Source: Edaphobacter sp. 4G125
Lineage (GTDB): Bacteria; Acidobacteriota; Terriglobia; Terriglobales; Acidobacteriaceae
Length of the DNA stretch: 64,000 bases
Direction: 5' to 3'
Assembly (NCBI RefSeq): GCF_014274685.1
Contig: NZ_CP060393.1
Coordinates: 3,779,501-3,843,500 of the forward strand
In this document: in pieces, positions 35,307 through 43,719 of the stretch
Layout: each line of letters begins with the position of its first letter
Numbering within the stretch: position 1 is the first letter of the stretch
The notes under the pieces: model-generated
What the model saw: the letters and a program-made list of their open reading frames with translations, nothing else
The model's database searches: none
Told to the model about the DNA's origin: nothing
Program-made: the position numbers and the translations under genes

Positions 35307-37451
35307 CTAACTTCTCAATTGTTTCTGAATAGCGCTCGAAATTGCTGCTGGGGTCAGATCGAAAACATCGATCAGTTCTTCGTAAGTTGCGGAATGGAGA
35401 AATTGTTTATTTCCGTTGACATCTAGCGTATTGATCGAAAATATTTTGCTAAGCCCGGAGAGTTTAACATCGGCCTGATGACGATAGAGTACTTTCAAAA
35501 AGTTCTGCCAAAGATAACCGTTATTCTGCTCCGCAAAGACCATGGGCAAACCAGTTCGATAAAGTTTCATCAATAACTCTCCATCAATGGAGGGCATATC
35601 AACGACTGTGATATTGATCCCTTCTCTTGCACAGATATCTGCTGCACCGAGAGCCTCATGTACTCCACGGCCGCTACTAATCACAATCGCGCAGTCATTA
35701 TCACTCTCTCGAAGTGTATAACCCATTCCATATTCAAACTGGTAATCGTCCTCATAGAGAACAGCCGATCCTGTACGCATCACACGCAAATAGACCAACC
35801 CTTTATTCCCGTCCATAATCCACTTCATGATCGATAACATCTGCTGTGGACAGGAAACATCGATAATCTTCAAATGGGCCACCGCGTCAAACGTCGTCGC
35901 ATCGTCGTTGCCCATATGGGTCGCACCGTTCGTTCGCGTCTCAAAATTTGCTGCTGTAGCAAGGAAGGTAATGTCGAGGCCATGTCCTTCATTCAGCCAA
36001 CCGTCAGTTGCCGCAATAGTCTCCAATCTCTCCTGATGTCCAACAGCTATGCGTCGCAGGACCTGCCAATTAAAAAACGGACAGAAGGTGCTGCACCACG
36101 TGTTATACCCCAGAGCCGCAAACGCTTCCGAGATTAGCATCATGTTCGCTTCAGCTACACCAACATTTAAAGCGCGAGCTTGGTCGACACTCCCTGTCCC
36201 CGCTTCGAGACCACTGGTAGAGGCTAGATCAGAATCGATAGATACGACATGCGAACTCTGGGCAAAGACCTTCATCCCCGCAGTCACAATCTCGGCAGCA
36301 CTATAAGTCTTACTTTTATCCAGCCTCGGCAAAGCTGCAGCTTCATATTGAATTTTCTTATCTCGCCGAGGAGCACGCTTCGTAAGAAGCGGCCCAATCA
36401 CCTGTTCAAGAAATGATTCACCTAAAGAGTGATCTGTCGATAAATGCATACGCTCTGCTTCGTTCAGCAGTAACTCACGCGTCGCCACGCCATCTGAGCT
36501 CTCAGGGAATTCATCAAGAAATGCACGAAATTCTTCCACTCGTGCGACTCTCCGTTGCTGCTGCAGGAGGAGTTCTTGAGCAAGCGCAGTTGTCGGCACT
36601 GTAACTTTGTGCTTATTAAAAAAATTCGAGAAAGCTCCAAAACCTTTTCTCGTGTTACAAAGAATCGCCGTCGGCTTTCCACTACGAACGCCAAAGCGAA
36701 AGGCATTCAAAGCCGAGAAAATACCGTCATATTGCGTTGCATCGACGTTATGTGTATTCCACCCGAAAGAACGGAAGACCTCTTCTAGAGGAGGCATTGG
36801 ATACAACATACGGTCGTGAATATCAAGCTGACCATTATTCCGATCGACCAGAACACAGAAGTTATCAAGGCCGTGCTGGGCTGCGTACATCACAGCTTCC
36901 CAGCAAGACCCTTCCTGCAGTTCTCCATCCCCCACCATACAGTATGAATCGAAACGAGGATTTCCCTTGCCAGCAATAGCAAACCCTTGCGCAACTCCAA
37001 TTCCCTGTCCCATCGGACCGGTAGCGATCTGCACACCTGGGAGAATGGGGCCTGGATGACCGTTCAGCAGACTTTCATAGGATCGTGAATTTCGGAGAAT
37101 CTTCTCATCGAAATATCCTATCTCCGCATAGATTGATGCCAAAGCCGCAACGGCGTGTCCTTTGCTCAGCGTGAACATATCCTGCCCCAATCGGGTGGGA
37201 TCTGCGATATCTAACCGCAAAAATCCACCATAGAACAGTGCAACGAGAGGCAAAATGGCTGAGAAGGCTCCGCCCGCATGAAATCCTCTGTCTATGGCAT
37301 CGCCGCTCTGTCCCAGGGTAAGGATACGGATATCTGAATCCTTGATCGCAAGAAGTTTCAGCATCCCGGCTTGAAACATCACATCTCGATGCGCAAAAGG
37401 CTCGCAGTTCGGAGTTCGGGTCTCAGTCGTTGCGAAGCCTGAGGGACTCAT
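35307..37451 (-). CDS. Transketolase (full-length, island copy)
   Basis: TPP enzyme that moves two-carbon ketol units between sugar phosphates. 714 residues. The N-terminal TPP domain has TLSKGHAVAALASIYAE, HPGPILPGVQIATGPMGQGI and the GDG...N motif (VGDGELQEGSCWEAV from about 173, then LVDRNN). The central pyrimidine domain (about 370-540: RALNVGVAEANMMLISEAFA) and the C-terminal domain (about 575-700) follow. It is somewhat diverged from the housekeeping type and about 50 residues longer than E. coli TktA, with an N-terminal extension (1-25). Head of the cupin operon, divergent from the epimerase across operator O1. Confidence 0.85.
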   Translation of the reverse strand: MSPSGFATTETRTPNCEPFAHRDVMFQAGMLKLLAIKDSDIRILTLGQSGDAIDRGFHAGGAFSAILPLVALFYGGFLRLDIADPTRLGQDMFTLSKGHAVAALASIYAEIGYFDEKILRNSRSYESLLNGHPGPILPGVQIATGPMGQGIGVAQGFAIAGKGNPRFDSYCMVGDGELQEGSCWEAVMYAAQHGLDNFCVLVDRNNGQLDIHDRMLYPMPPLEEVFRSFGWNTHNVDATQYDGIFSALNAFRFGVRSGKPTAILCNTRKGFGAFSNFFNKHKVTVPTTALAQELLLQQQRRVARVEEFRAFLDEFPESSDGVATRELLLNEAERMHLSTDHSLGESFLEQVIGPLLTKRAPRRDKKIQYEAAALPRLDKSKTYSAAEIVTAGMKVFAQSSHVVSIDSDLASTSGLEAGTGSVDQARALNVGVAEANMMLISEAFAALGYNTWCSTFCPFFNWQVLRRIAVGHQERLETIAATDGWLNEGHGLDITFLATAANFETRTNGATHMGNDDATTFDAVAHLKIIDVSCPQQMLSIMKWIMDGNKGLVYLRVMRTGSAVLYEDDYQFEYGMGYTLRESDNDCAIVISSGRGVHEALGAADICAREGINITVVDMPSIDGELLMKLYRTGLPMVFAEQNNGYLWQNFLKVLYRHQADVKLSGLSKIFSINTLDVNGNKQFLHSATYEELIDVFDLTPAAISSAIQKQLRS

Positions 37452-37473
37452 CGCTCTATATCCTCACGTTTTT

Positions 37474-37501
37474 ATTATGCATAATACGCAATATATATTG
37501 C
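37474..37501. promoter_or_regulatory. Island operator O1 (transketolase/epimerase divergent promoter)
   Basis: ATTATGC (37474), 7 bp, GCAATAT (37488), then directly ATATTGC (37495). Sits 23 nt from the transketolase start and 120 nt from the epimerase start. The right part forms a perfect 18-bp palindrome (37486-37503). Same pattern as O2-O6. Confidence 0.75.
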
Positions 37502-37620
37502 GTCATTAGATGAGAAGTATATGTAGCACAGCAAACCTCCGTCAACCTCAACCCTCGAGCTTCTCCCTTAGACGAAATAAAATGTTGTCCCTAGAACTAC
37601 AACTCAAAGCAGGAGAGCCC

Positions 37621-38592
37621 ATGCGAATCGCGATCATCGGTGGAACCGGCCACATTGGCAGCTATCTCACCCCACAACTCGTAGAGGCGGGACATACTGT
37701 TCTCTGTGTAACCCGCGGGCTCAGGCATCCATATCTCGAACACTCCGCCTGGAAAGCAATCCGGAACGTTTTTCTCGATCGAGATGCAGAAGAGAACGCA
37801 GGAACTTTTGGTGAGAAGATCGCTTCGCTCGAAGCGAATGTCGTCATCGACCTGACTTGTTATCGCCTTGAGAGCGCAGAGCAGCTGGTCGATGCGCTCT
37901 GTGGTAAAACGGAACATCTGCTTCATTGCGGAACTATCTGGGTCCATGGTCCGAGCGCTGAGGTTCCGACAACCGAAGACGCAGTGCGAACTTCTTTTGG
38001 CGACTACGGTATACGTAAGTTGCAGATCGAACAATATCTGCGATTAAAGGCCCGGCGAGAGGGCTTTCCGGCAACCATACTTCATCCGGGCCACCTGGTT
38101 GGAGTTGGATGGAACCCAATCAATCCACAGGGAAACTTCAACCCTTCGGTCTTTTCTAATCTGGCTCAAGGGAAAATTGTTACGCTGCCTAACTTTGGCA
38201 TGGAAACCGTGCATCATGTTCATGCTAGCGATGTAGCACAGGCATTTATGTGTGCTCTAGCAAGGAGAAGTGTTTCCATCGGCGAAAGTTTTCATGTTGT
38301 GTCCCCGGCAGCAATTACCCTTCGAGGCTTCGCAGAACGGATGGCCGACTGGTTTGGTCACAAGGCGAATCTTACATTTCTGCCGTGGAAAGAGTGGGAA
38401 AAAACCGTCAGCGAAAAAGACGCGCGATTAACCTGGGATCACATTGCTCACTCACCGAATTGCAGCATCTCCAAAGCCCGTAAGCTACTGGGCTATGCTC
38501 CTCGCTATACTTCGCTTCAAGCGGTTCAGGAAGCAGTAACCGCTATGCAGGTGAATGATTTATCGTTACTGCATAGCGGTGATCCAGCTTAG
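37621..38592 (+). CDS. NAD(P)-dependent epimerase/dehydratase-type extended SDR
   Basis: 323 residues. The N-terminal Rossmann motif is IAIIGGTGHIGSYLTPQLV (residues 3-21), followed by DLTCYRLESAEQLVDAL and GTIWVHGPSAEVPTTEDAVR. The usual YxxxK is replaced by FGDYGIRKLQIEQYL, in which Y and K still lie four apart. C-terminal FHVVSPAAITLRGFAERMAD. Substrate unknown; a nucleotide-free sugar or sugar acid is likely from context. Start at ATG 37621 (AGGAG 5 nt upstream); the frame is open for 37 more codons without support. Single gene under O1. Confidence 0.8.
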   Translation: MRIAIIGGTGHIGSYLTPQLVEAGHTVLCVTRGLRHPYLEHSAWKAIRNVFLDRDAEENAGTFGEKIASLEANVVIDLTCYRLESAEQLVDALCGKTEHLLHCGTIWVHGPSAEVPTTEDAVRTSFGDYGIRKLQIEQYLRLKARREGFPATILHPGHLVGVGWNPINPQGNFNPSVFSNLAQGKIVTLPNFGMETVHHVHASDVAQAFMCALARRSVSIGESFHVVSPAAITLRGFAERMADWFGHKANLTFLPWKEWEKTVSEKDARLTWDHIAHSPNCSISKARKLLGYAPRYTSLQAVQEAVTAMQVNDLSLLHSGDPA

Positions 38593-38718
38593 AATCGCGT
38601 GACCAATCCCGAGCCTTCTCACCATTGATTTAGTTCACGTTAGAGTTGTTGCTGCCGGTACCAATATCACATCAAAATCTCCAGGAAAACAGCCCACTGG
38701 CCATCTCAATAGAATCGG

Positions 38719-39747
38719 TTAGTAGCGTTCATTCCAATGCACCATGGGCAATCCAGGCATCGGGGCGCGGAAGTATGGAATGCTTGGTGCGCGAAGCGAA
38801 CCTATATAGACCGTTTGAAGATCGGACCCGCCAAACGTAACACTGGCCATCCAGGGGGCAATGCCTCGACCAGTCGCGAATAACGTATCTTCTGTAACAG
38901 AACCAGATATAAATTGCTTCTCCAGAGCGTCCACTTTCACCGGATCTCCTTCATCCAAAAGAACCCGCAGATCGCCATCAGGAGTCAGCACAAATAGTTT
39001 GTCTGAATAGACGCATGTGCCCCAAAGATTTCCGAAACTATCAAACGCGATTCCATCTGGCCAGGCCCCTTTTCCCAGACTCGACGGACCAAAGACCTCA
39101 CGATCGCTCAGCGCCCCATCTTCATGTACACGTAGACGGCTTATGCAACCACCCGTTGTTTCCACCACATACATATATTCTTCCCGAGCATCCAGGCGGA
39201 TCTCGTTCGTAAAATGGAAGCCATCAGCAACGATCCGGAACTTTCCATCGATATATTGAGCAATATAACCATCCGATAGATCAGGCCTAAGCGCGTGCAT
39301 CCAATTCTTGATCCGAGTTGAAACAGTAATCCAGATATGTCCTTTCGAATCGCGCAGCACGAAATTAACCTTGCCGATCGCCTCACCGTCGATGCTGTCA
39401 GCAAGCACTTTCGACTCACTTCCCGATCTCGTCATTATCTCGAGCCGGTCAGTTCCAAAGTTTGAAATGAGGAGATCTCCGTTCGCCGCAAACGCCAGCC
39501 CATTCGGAAGCGTTCCGGTTAGATAACGCGCACCTTCGTTCTCTGCTTCTGAGAAATGAGAAGAGATCTTTTGCGTGATAATCTCTTGGGTTCCATCATG
39601 CCGCAGTCGAACGACGCCACCACGAGAATCTGCGGACCACAAAGTGCCGTCTTTCTCCGCAAGAATGCATTCAGGCCTCTGCAAGTCCTTGCCGATATAT
39701 TGCAATTTTGATTTATCGATCTCAAAATCGAGGATCGGATTTCTCAT
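38719..39747 (-). CDS. SMP-30/gluconolactonase-like protein
   Basis: 342 residues, six-bladed propeller of the SMP-30/LRE family that hydrolyses sugar lactones using one divalent metal. Candidate metal ligands are the Glu of LQRPECILAEKDG, the Asn of FHFTNEIRLDARE, and the Asp of WPDGIAFDSFGNLWGT; LPNGLAFAANGDLLISN is another conserved blade. No signal peptide, so cytoplasmic. It would hydrolyse a lactone formed by the quinoprotein or SDR dehydrogenases of the island. O2 lies 17 nt upstream of its start. Confidence 0.82.
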   Translation of the reverse strand: MRNPILDFEIDKSKLQYIGKDLQRPECILAEKDGTLWSADSRGGVVRLRHDGTQEIITQKISSHFSEAENEGARYLTGTLPNGLAFAANGDLLISNFGTDRLEIMTRSGSESKVLADSIDGEAIGKVNFVLRDSKGHIWITVSTRIKNWMHALRPDLSDGYIAQYIDGKFRIVADGFHFTNEIRLDAREEYMYVVETTGGCISRLRVHEDGALSDREVFGPSSLGKGAWPDGIAFDSFGNLWGTCVYSDKLFVLTPDGDLRVLLDEGDPVKVDALEKQFISGSVTEDTLFATGRGIAPWMASVTFGGSDLQTVYIGSLRAPSIPYFRAPMPGLPMVHWNERY

Positions 39748-39763
39748 CTTGTTGGCTATCCTT

Positions 39764-39791
39764 ATATTGCATAATATGCAATATAATTTGC
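39764..39791. promoter_or_regulatory. Island operator O2 (SMP-30 promoter)
   Basis: ATATTGC (39764), ATAATAT, GCAATAT (39778), then AATTTGC (39785). The first 21 bp are a near-perfect palindrome. Confidence 0.8.
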
Positions 39792-39839
39792 AATATTAGC
39801 ACAAAATGAAATTTTGAAAAATTCTAAAAAGGCAGTCCC

Positions 39840-39881
39840 CCTAAAAAGGAAAGACACCAACATCCGTCGGTGTCTTTCCTT
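39840..39881 (-). terminator. Rho-independent terminator of the iclR operon
   Basis: AAGGAAAGACACC / GGTGTCTTTCCTT, 13-bp perfect arms with a 10-nt loop (39846-39881), followed on the minus strand by TTTTTAG. It starts 13 nt past the iclR stop. Confidence 0.85.
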
Positions 39882-39893
39882 GGCAATTGATCG

Positions 39894-40694
39894 TTAAGCG
39901 CTCTGTTCAGAGACTTCGTCAGATACGCTCAGAAGCTGACCAATTTTTTTAGCGCACAGCATCACTAATTTGGAATGCGAAGGATAATGTTCCTTCAGAA
40001 AGCGCGAGGCAGGCGCTGAGATACCAATAGAGCCCACAATCATGCCAGTATTTAACCGAATCGGAGCTGCTACACAACGTATCCCCTCCATATACTCCGC
40101 GTCATCGGTCGCATACCCATGATCGCGAATCGTGACACATTCTCGCGACAGTGCAGGTATGGTCTTGATTGTAGTCTTGGTGAACTTCTGTAAAGAGTCG
40201 GCCCCGAAGATATGGTGCAATTCCTTCTCTCCCAGATCAGCCAGTAGGGCTTTTCCATGAGCAGTAGCATACAGTGGCACTAGTTCGCCAGTTTGACCAG
40301 CAACCACAATGACATGATGGGCATGAACAGAATCGATAAAAAGCGCGCTTCTGCCTTCCCGAATAGCTAGGTGGGCTGTCTCATTGAGCCCCTGTGCGAG
40401 CGCCTTAAGCTCCTGGTGCGCCACACGAACGAGCATATTACTCCAGTCATATTGACGAGAGAGCGTCCAAATCGCCGAACCGAGAATATAGTCTTTGCGG
40501 CCGGCCGGTGTAGATAGGAAGCCCCTCCTTCTCAGAGTCTGGGCCAAACGGAAGGCGCTGCTCCGGTCGACTCCAAGCAACTCGGACAGCTCACCAAGAG
40601 TGACCGGCTGTCTCGACGTGGCAACGGCTTGAAGAATAGTTAGACCGCGATCAAGGCTTTGGATAAATGGAACTTGGGCTACTTTTTTTGGCAT
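39894..40694 (-). CDS. IclR-family transcriptional regulator of the island
   Basis: 266 residues. N-terminal winged helix (about 12-65: VTLGELSELLGVDRSSAFRL, AQTLRRRGFLSTPAGRKDYI) and a GAF-like effector domain (about 85-255: ALAQGLNETAHLAIREGRSA, LYATAHGKALLADLGEKELH, VTIRDHGYATDDAEYMEGIR, CVAAPIRLNTGMIVGSIGIS). IclR proteins bind palindromic operators and respond to small organic acids or sugars. It is 12 nt after the TIM-barrel gene, so it is controlled by operator O3, an autoregulatory layout. It is the only DNA-binding regulator in the island and the likely reader of O1-O6. Confidence 0.9.
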   Translation of the reverse strand: MPKKVAQVPFIQSLDRGLTILQAVATSRQPVTLGELSELLGVDRSSAFRLAQTLRRRGFLSTPAGRKDYILGSAIWTLSRQYDWSNMLVRVAHQELKALAQGLNETAHLAIREGRSALFIDSVHAHHVIVVAGQTGELVPLYATAHGKALLADLGEKELHHIFGADSLQKFTKTTIKTIPALSRECVTIRDHGYATDDAEYMEGIRCVAAPIRLNTGMIVGSIGISAPASRFLKEHYPSHSKLVMLCAKKIGQLLSVSDEVSEQSA

Positions 40695-40706
40695 GGTTCC
40701 TGCTAT

Positions 40707-41615
40707 TCAAGCTCGGAATCGGACTCCAATAGACTGCAAGTAGTCCCGACTTTGTTTTGCCAGGTTCATTGAGGTCGGAGACGGATTCCTAAAATCATTA
40801 TCTAACTCGACCATTACCATACCACTAATCTTTCGTCCTTCCATCAGGTCTAGGATTCCAGGTACATCCACTTCCCCCTGTCCAAGGGGGCAATATCCTA
40901 AAAGAGCATCATCTTTTCCATTGAAATCCTTCAAATGCATGTGCTGAATCAAAGGTAAGAAATCCTTAACTACTTTAAGGGCATCCTGACCTCCTTTGGT
41001 CAACTGTCCCACATCAGGACCAAATTTCAGATGATGGGTATCCACGGTCTCCATCACAGCATAGGTTTCATCGCGCGATTCAATGCAGGTTCCCGTGTGT
41101 TGATGCAGCACCGGTGTCAAACCTTGGTCCGTTACCGTCTTGGCGAGTTCATTCAACATACCGATGATGTTGGCTTTATTAGAAGCGAAGTCATAGGTTT
41201 GCCGTGAAACCTGATTCGGCCCTACGACGAAAATCTGTCCTCTATTCTTTTTGATTAATTGGCACCATCTAACGGCCTTCGCCAACTCCTCTTTTTTACG
41301 AGCTGGTTCGGTCAGATTCATCGTGCAATACGCTGAGATCAGAGGAATATGATTCTTTCTCAGGATCGAATAGAAGCCGCCCCTTTCCTCTTCTTTCTCC
41401 AGAACCTCCCCAAAGGTCTCAAAGCCATAGAACCCTAACGAGGCGACATCCTGAACCGCAGATTCGACGTCGGAATTTCTCCACGTAATACCCGTGTGCC
41501 CCAGATGGATCGTTCTTCGCTTCGACGATGCGCAAAAAGCAGGCGTCGCGACGAGTCCGGCAGAAGCGAGAGCCGCGCGCAAAAGAAATGTGCGACGAGC
41601 CAGAATGGAATTCAA
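40707..41615 (-). CDS. Exported xylose isomerase-like TIM-barrel protein
   Basis: 302 residues. The N-terminus ARRTFLLRAALASAGLVATP has a Tat-like twin Arg followed by a hydrophobic core and a possible AFCA cleavage site, so it is probably periplasmic. The barrel (AP endonuclease 2 family) shows HLGHTGITWRNSDVESAVQD, LHQHTGTCIESRDETYAVME, KFGPDVGQLTKGG, MHLKDFNGKDD and VMVELDNDF, with the metal-type E/D/H residues in place. Relatives include inosose dehydratase, sugar epimerases and 3-keto-glycoside-processing enzymes. First gene of the iclR operon. Confidence 0.82.
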   Translation of the reverse strand: MNSILARRTFLLRAALASAGLVATPAFCASSKRRTIHLGHTGITWRNSDVESAVQDVASLGFYGFETFGEVLEKEEERGGFYSILRKNHIPLISAYCTMNLTEPARKKEELAKAVRWCQLIKKNRGQIFVVGPNQVSRQTYDFASNKANIIGMLNELAKTVTDQGLTPVLHQHTGTCIESRDETYAVMETVDTHHLKFGPDVGQLTKGGQDALKVVKDFLPLIQHMHLKDFNGKDDALLGYCPLGQGEVDVPGILDLMEGRKISGMVMVELDNDFRNPSPTSMNLAKQSRDYLQSIGVRFRA

Positions 41616-41663
41616 ATGCTACCTCCCCCAACGTATTGATCATGTTTGCGTAAAAAGCAAAAC

Positions 41664-41691
41664 ATATTGCAATATACGCAATATAATTTGC
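41664..41691. promoter_or_regulatory. Island operator O3 (TIM-barrel/iclR promoter)
   Basis: ATATTGC (41664), AATATAC, GCAATAT (41678), AATTTGC (41685). Perfect outer arms; 49 nt upstream of the TIM-barrel start. Confidence 0.8.
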
Positions 41692-41821
41692 GCTTCTTTT
41701 CAGCGACCTGTCAAGCTAGACTTCGGCCTCATGAAAGTCCGCTCCTCTCAAAAAACATAAGTCATCCTAAAGACTTACGCCTTGACGTAGGGATAAGCGA
41801 AAGATAATATTTTTTCGCGAT

Positions 41822-41842
41822 ATATTGCATTATATGCAATGT
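41822..41842. promoter_or_regulatory. Island operator O4 (SDR operon promoter)
   Basis: ATATTGC (41822), ATTATAT, GCAATGT (41836): one mismatch in the right arm. The third half-site is poor here, but an extra GCAATAT occurs at 41857. About 90 nt upstream of the SDR start. Confidence 0.75.
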
Positions 41843-41931
41843 TATTCTCTTTTTATGCAATATAAACTCTCGTAAATTAACGAACCTTCTAAGTCGGCTC
41901 TAAGTCGATCTTGGATGGGGAGGAGCATCCT

Positions 41932-42711
41932 TTGCCCGACTATTCCAGCTTTGACCTTAAAGACAAAATTGCCGTCGTAACAGGCGCATCTCAAGGGATC
42001 GGCCGAGCAATCGCTCTAGGGCTCGCGCAAGCCGGAGCCCATCTGGTGCTCGCTAAATATCCCGGCCCCCGAATGGAAGAGATCCAACAACTACAACAAG
42101 AGATTGAAGCGCTGGGGCGGCAAGCTCATATCGTCATAACCGATGTCAATAAAGTCACGGACTGTCGCGCTTTGGTTGATCAAACGATCGCCAGATTCGG
42201 CCGCATCGATATTCTTGTTAACAATGCAAGCTGGACCGGAACCGGAGATGCGCTCGACGTTACGGAAGAGGAATATGACAAGACTTTTGATGCAACCGTG
42301 AAGAGTATCTTCTTCGCATCCCAGGCGGCTGGCCGGGTTATGCTCGCTCAAGGAAAGGGTCGCATCATTAACATCGGTTCTAACTTTGGCGAAATTGCAT
42401 TTAAGAAACGCGCTGTTTACGCTGCCGCTAAAGCCGCTGTCCACCACATGGCCAAAGCCCTCTCGCTTGAATGGGCTCACCAGGGTGTACTGGTTAATAC
42501 CGTCGCACCTTGCATTACGGAAACTGAATCGCGCAAAAACATCCTTGAGCGGCCCGGATATAAAGAATGGGCAACCCAGGAGATGATTCCACGCGGACGA
42601 TGGAACCAGCCTGAAGACCTTATCGGCGCGGTGCTCTTTCTAAGCAGCGACTTCGCGGATATGATCGTCGGCCACACTCTCATGGTGGATGGTGGGTGGA
42701 CCATCCACTAA
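41932..42711 (+). CDS. Short-chain dehydrogenase/reductase (SDR)
   Basis: 259 residues, classical SDR: cofactor motif VVTGASQGIGRAIALGLAQA, NNASWTGTG (NNA), the Ser of RIINIGSNFGEIAF, catalytic YAAAKAAVHHMAKALS, and a C-terminal GHTLMVDGGWTIH. Likely oxidises or reduces a sugar or sugar acid with NAD(P). Start chosen at TTG 41932 because GAGGAG lies 7 nt ahead; the TTG at 41911 has no ribosome site. First gene of a two-SDR operon. Confidence 0.87.
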   Translation: MPDYSSFDLKDKIAVVTGASQGIGRAIALGLAQAGAHLVLAKYPGPRMEEIQQLQQEIEALGRQAHIVITDVNKVTDCRALVDQTIARFGRIDILVNNASWTGTGDALDVTEEEYDKTFDATVKSIFFASQAAGRVMLAQGKGRIINIGSNFGEIAFKKRAVYAAAKAAVHHMAKALSLEWAHQGVLVNTVAPCITETESRKNILERPGYKEWATQEMIPRGRWNQPEDLIGAVLFLSSDFADMIVGHTLMVDGGWTIH

Positions 42712-42786
42712 TCTCGATTTCTATCGGACAACAATCTTCAACTGATGAAATTTTCACAGGAGCGACAGCTCGATAAAGGACAAAAT

Positions 42787-43542
42787 ATGAGATTAAAGGG
42801 CAAGATCGCTATTGTGACAGGAGCGGGCCAGGGGATCGGGCGAGGGATTGCAGAAGTTTTTGCCCATGAAGGTGCGGATGTCGTCATCAATGACCTGACT
42901 GCGGATTCGCGAACGGATGAGGTCGCAAATAACATTCGAAACAAAGGTCGTCGCGCGATTGTCGTTCCGGGAGATGTGTCCAGGCGCTCCGATGTCGAAC
43001 GTGTCTTCGATACTGCATGGGCAGAGCTTGGCCCAGTCGATGTGCTTGCGAACAATGCTGGAATCGAGACGATCATTCCATTCACCGAGCTCACAGATGA
43101 ACAATGGGAGGCGGTCACGACTACGAACCTGAAGAGTGAGTGGATGTGTTCACAGGCTTTTTGCAGGCGCCTGATCGCTGAAGGGCGCAAAGGATCCATC
43201 ATTAACATCGGATCCATCCAGGCAGCTCGGGTGCTCCCAGGACGTACCCACTATGCTCCCAGTAAACTAGCAATCGAGGCGCTAACTCGCAATATCTCTG
43301 CCGAAGTAGGAGCCAACGGGATTCGTGTTAACTGTATTCATCCCGGCCTAATTGATACCCCTATGATTCAATGGGTCCTGAATAGACCAGATATCCTTCC
43401 TCAGGTGGTCACCCAAATCTCGCTCGGTAGACCGGGACTTCCGGCGGAGATCGGCTCTGTGGCAGCCTTTCTCGCTTCTGACGAAGCCTCCTATGTAACA
43501 GGTCAATCTTTATATGTAGATGGTGGATGGGTGGGCAAATAA
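42787..43542 (+). CDS. Short-chain dehydrogenase/reductase (SDR)
   Basis: 251 residues: IVTGAGQGIGRGIAEVFAHE, NNAGIETIIPF, the Ser of SIINIGSIQAARVL, catalytic YAPSKLAIEALTRNIS (Y-x3-K), and the C-terminal GQSLYVDGGWVGK. The classical 250-residue family, similar to glucose/gluconate/3-ketoacyl dehydrogenases; substrate not predictable. Start at ATG 42787 (AAAGGA 6 nt ahead), not ATG 42745, which extends into non-conserved sequence. 75 nt after the first SDR, same operon. The two SDRs differ enough to have separate substrates. Confidence 0.87.
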   Translation: MRLKGKIAIVTGAGQGIGRGIAEVFAHEGADVVINDLTADSRTDEVANNIRNKGRRAIVVPGDVSRRSDVERVFDTAWAELGPVDVLANNAGIETIIPFTELTDEQWEAVTTTNLKSEWMCSQAFCRRLIAEGRKGSIINIGSIQAARVLPGRTHYAPSKLAIEALTRNISAEVGANGIRVNCIHPGLIDTPMIQWVLNRPDILPQVVTQISLGRPGLPAEIGSVAAFLASDEASYVTGQSLYVDGGWVGK

Positions 43543-43651
43543 TAACGCGCCTGAAAAGCGCTCTATTCGAAAAACACTCGCGCCGAGACGAGTCTTTTCA
43601 TTTGCTAATGACTTACATCATCATCGTCGAATGCTCAATGCAGTCAAACAG

Positions 43652-43691
43652 GAGATATCGACCGGACCGATATGTGATCAGTCGATATCTC
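43652..43691. terminator. Hairpin between convergent SDR and quinoprotein genes
   Basis: Perfect 11-bp arms GAGATATCGAC / GTCGATATCTC, loop 18 nt. The plus strand continues with a T-rich stretch (CTTCTTTCCTT). Probable terminator for the SDR operon; could serve the other strand as well. Confidence 0.45.
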
Positions 43692-43719
43692 TGACTCTTC
43701 TTTCCTTACTCAATCGAAA

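Larger units (their letters stand above)
41616..41931. other. Divergent control region between the TIM-barrel/iclR and SDR operons
   Basis: 316 bp, no gene. It is A+T-rich and contains operators O3 and O4 plus an extra half-site TTATGCAATATAA near 41853, arranged to serve promoters on both strands. Confidence 0.7.
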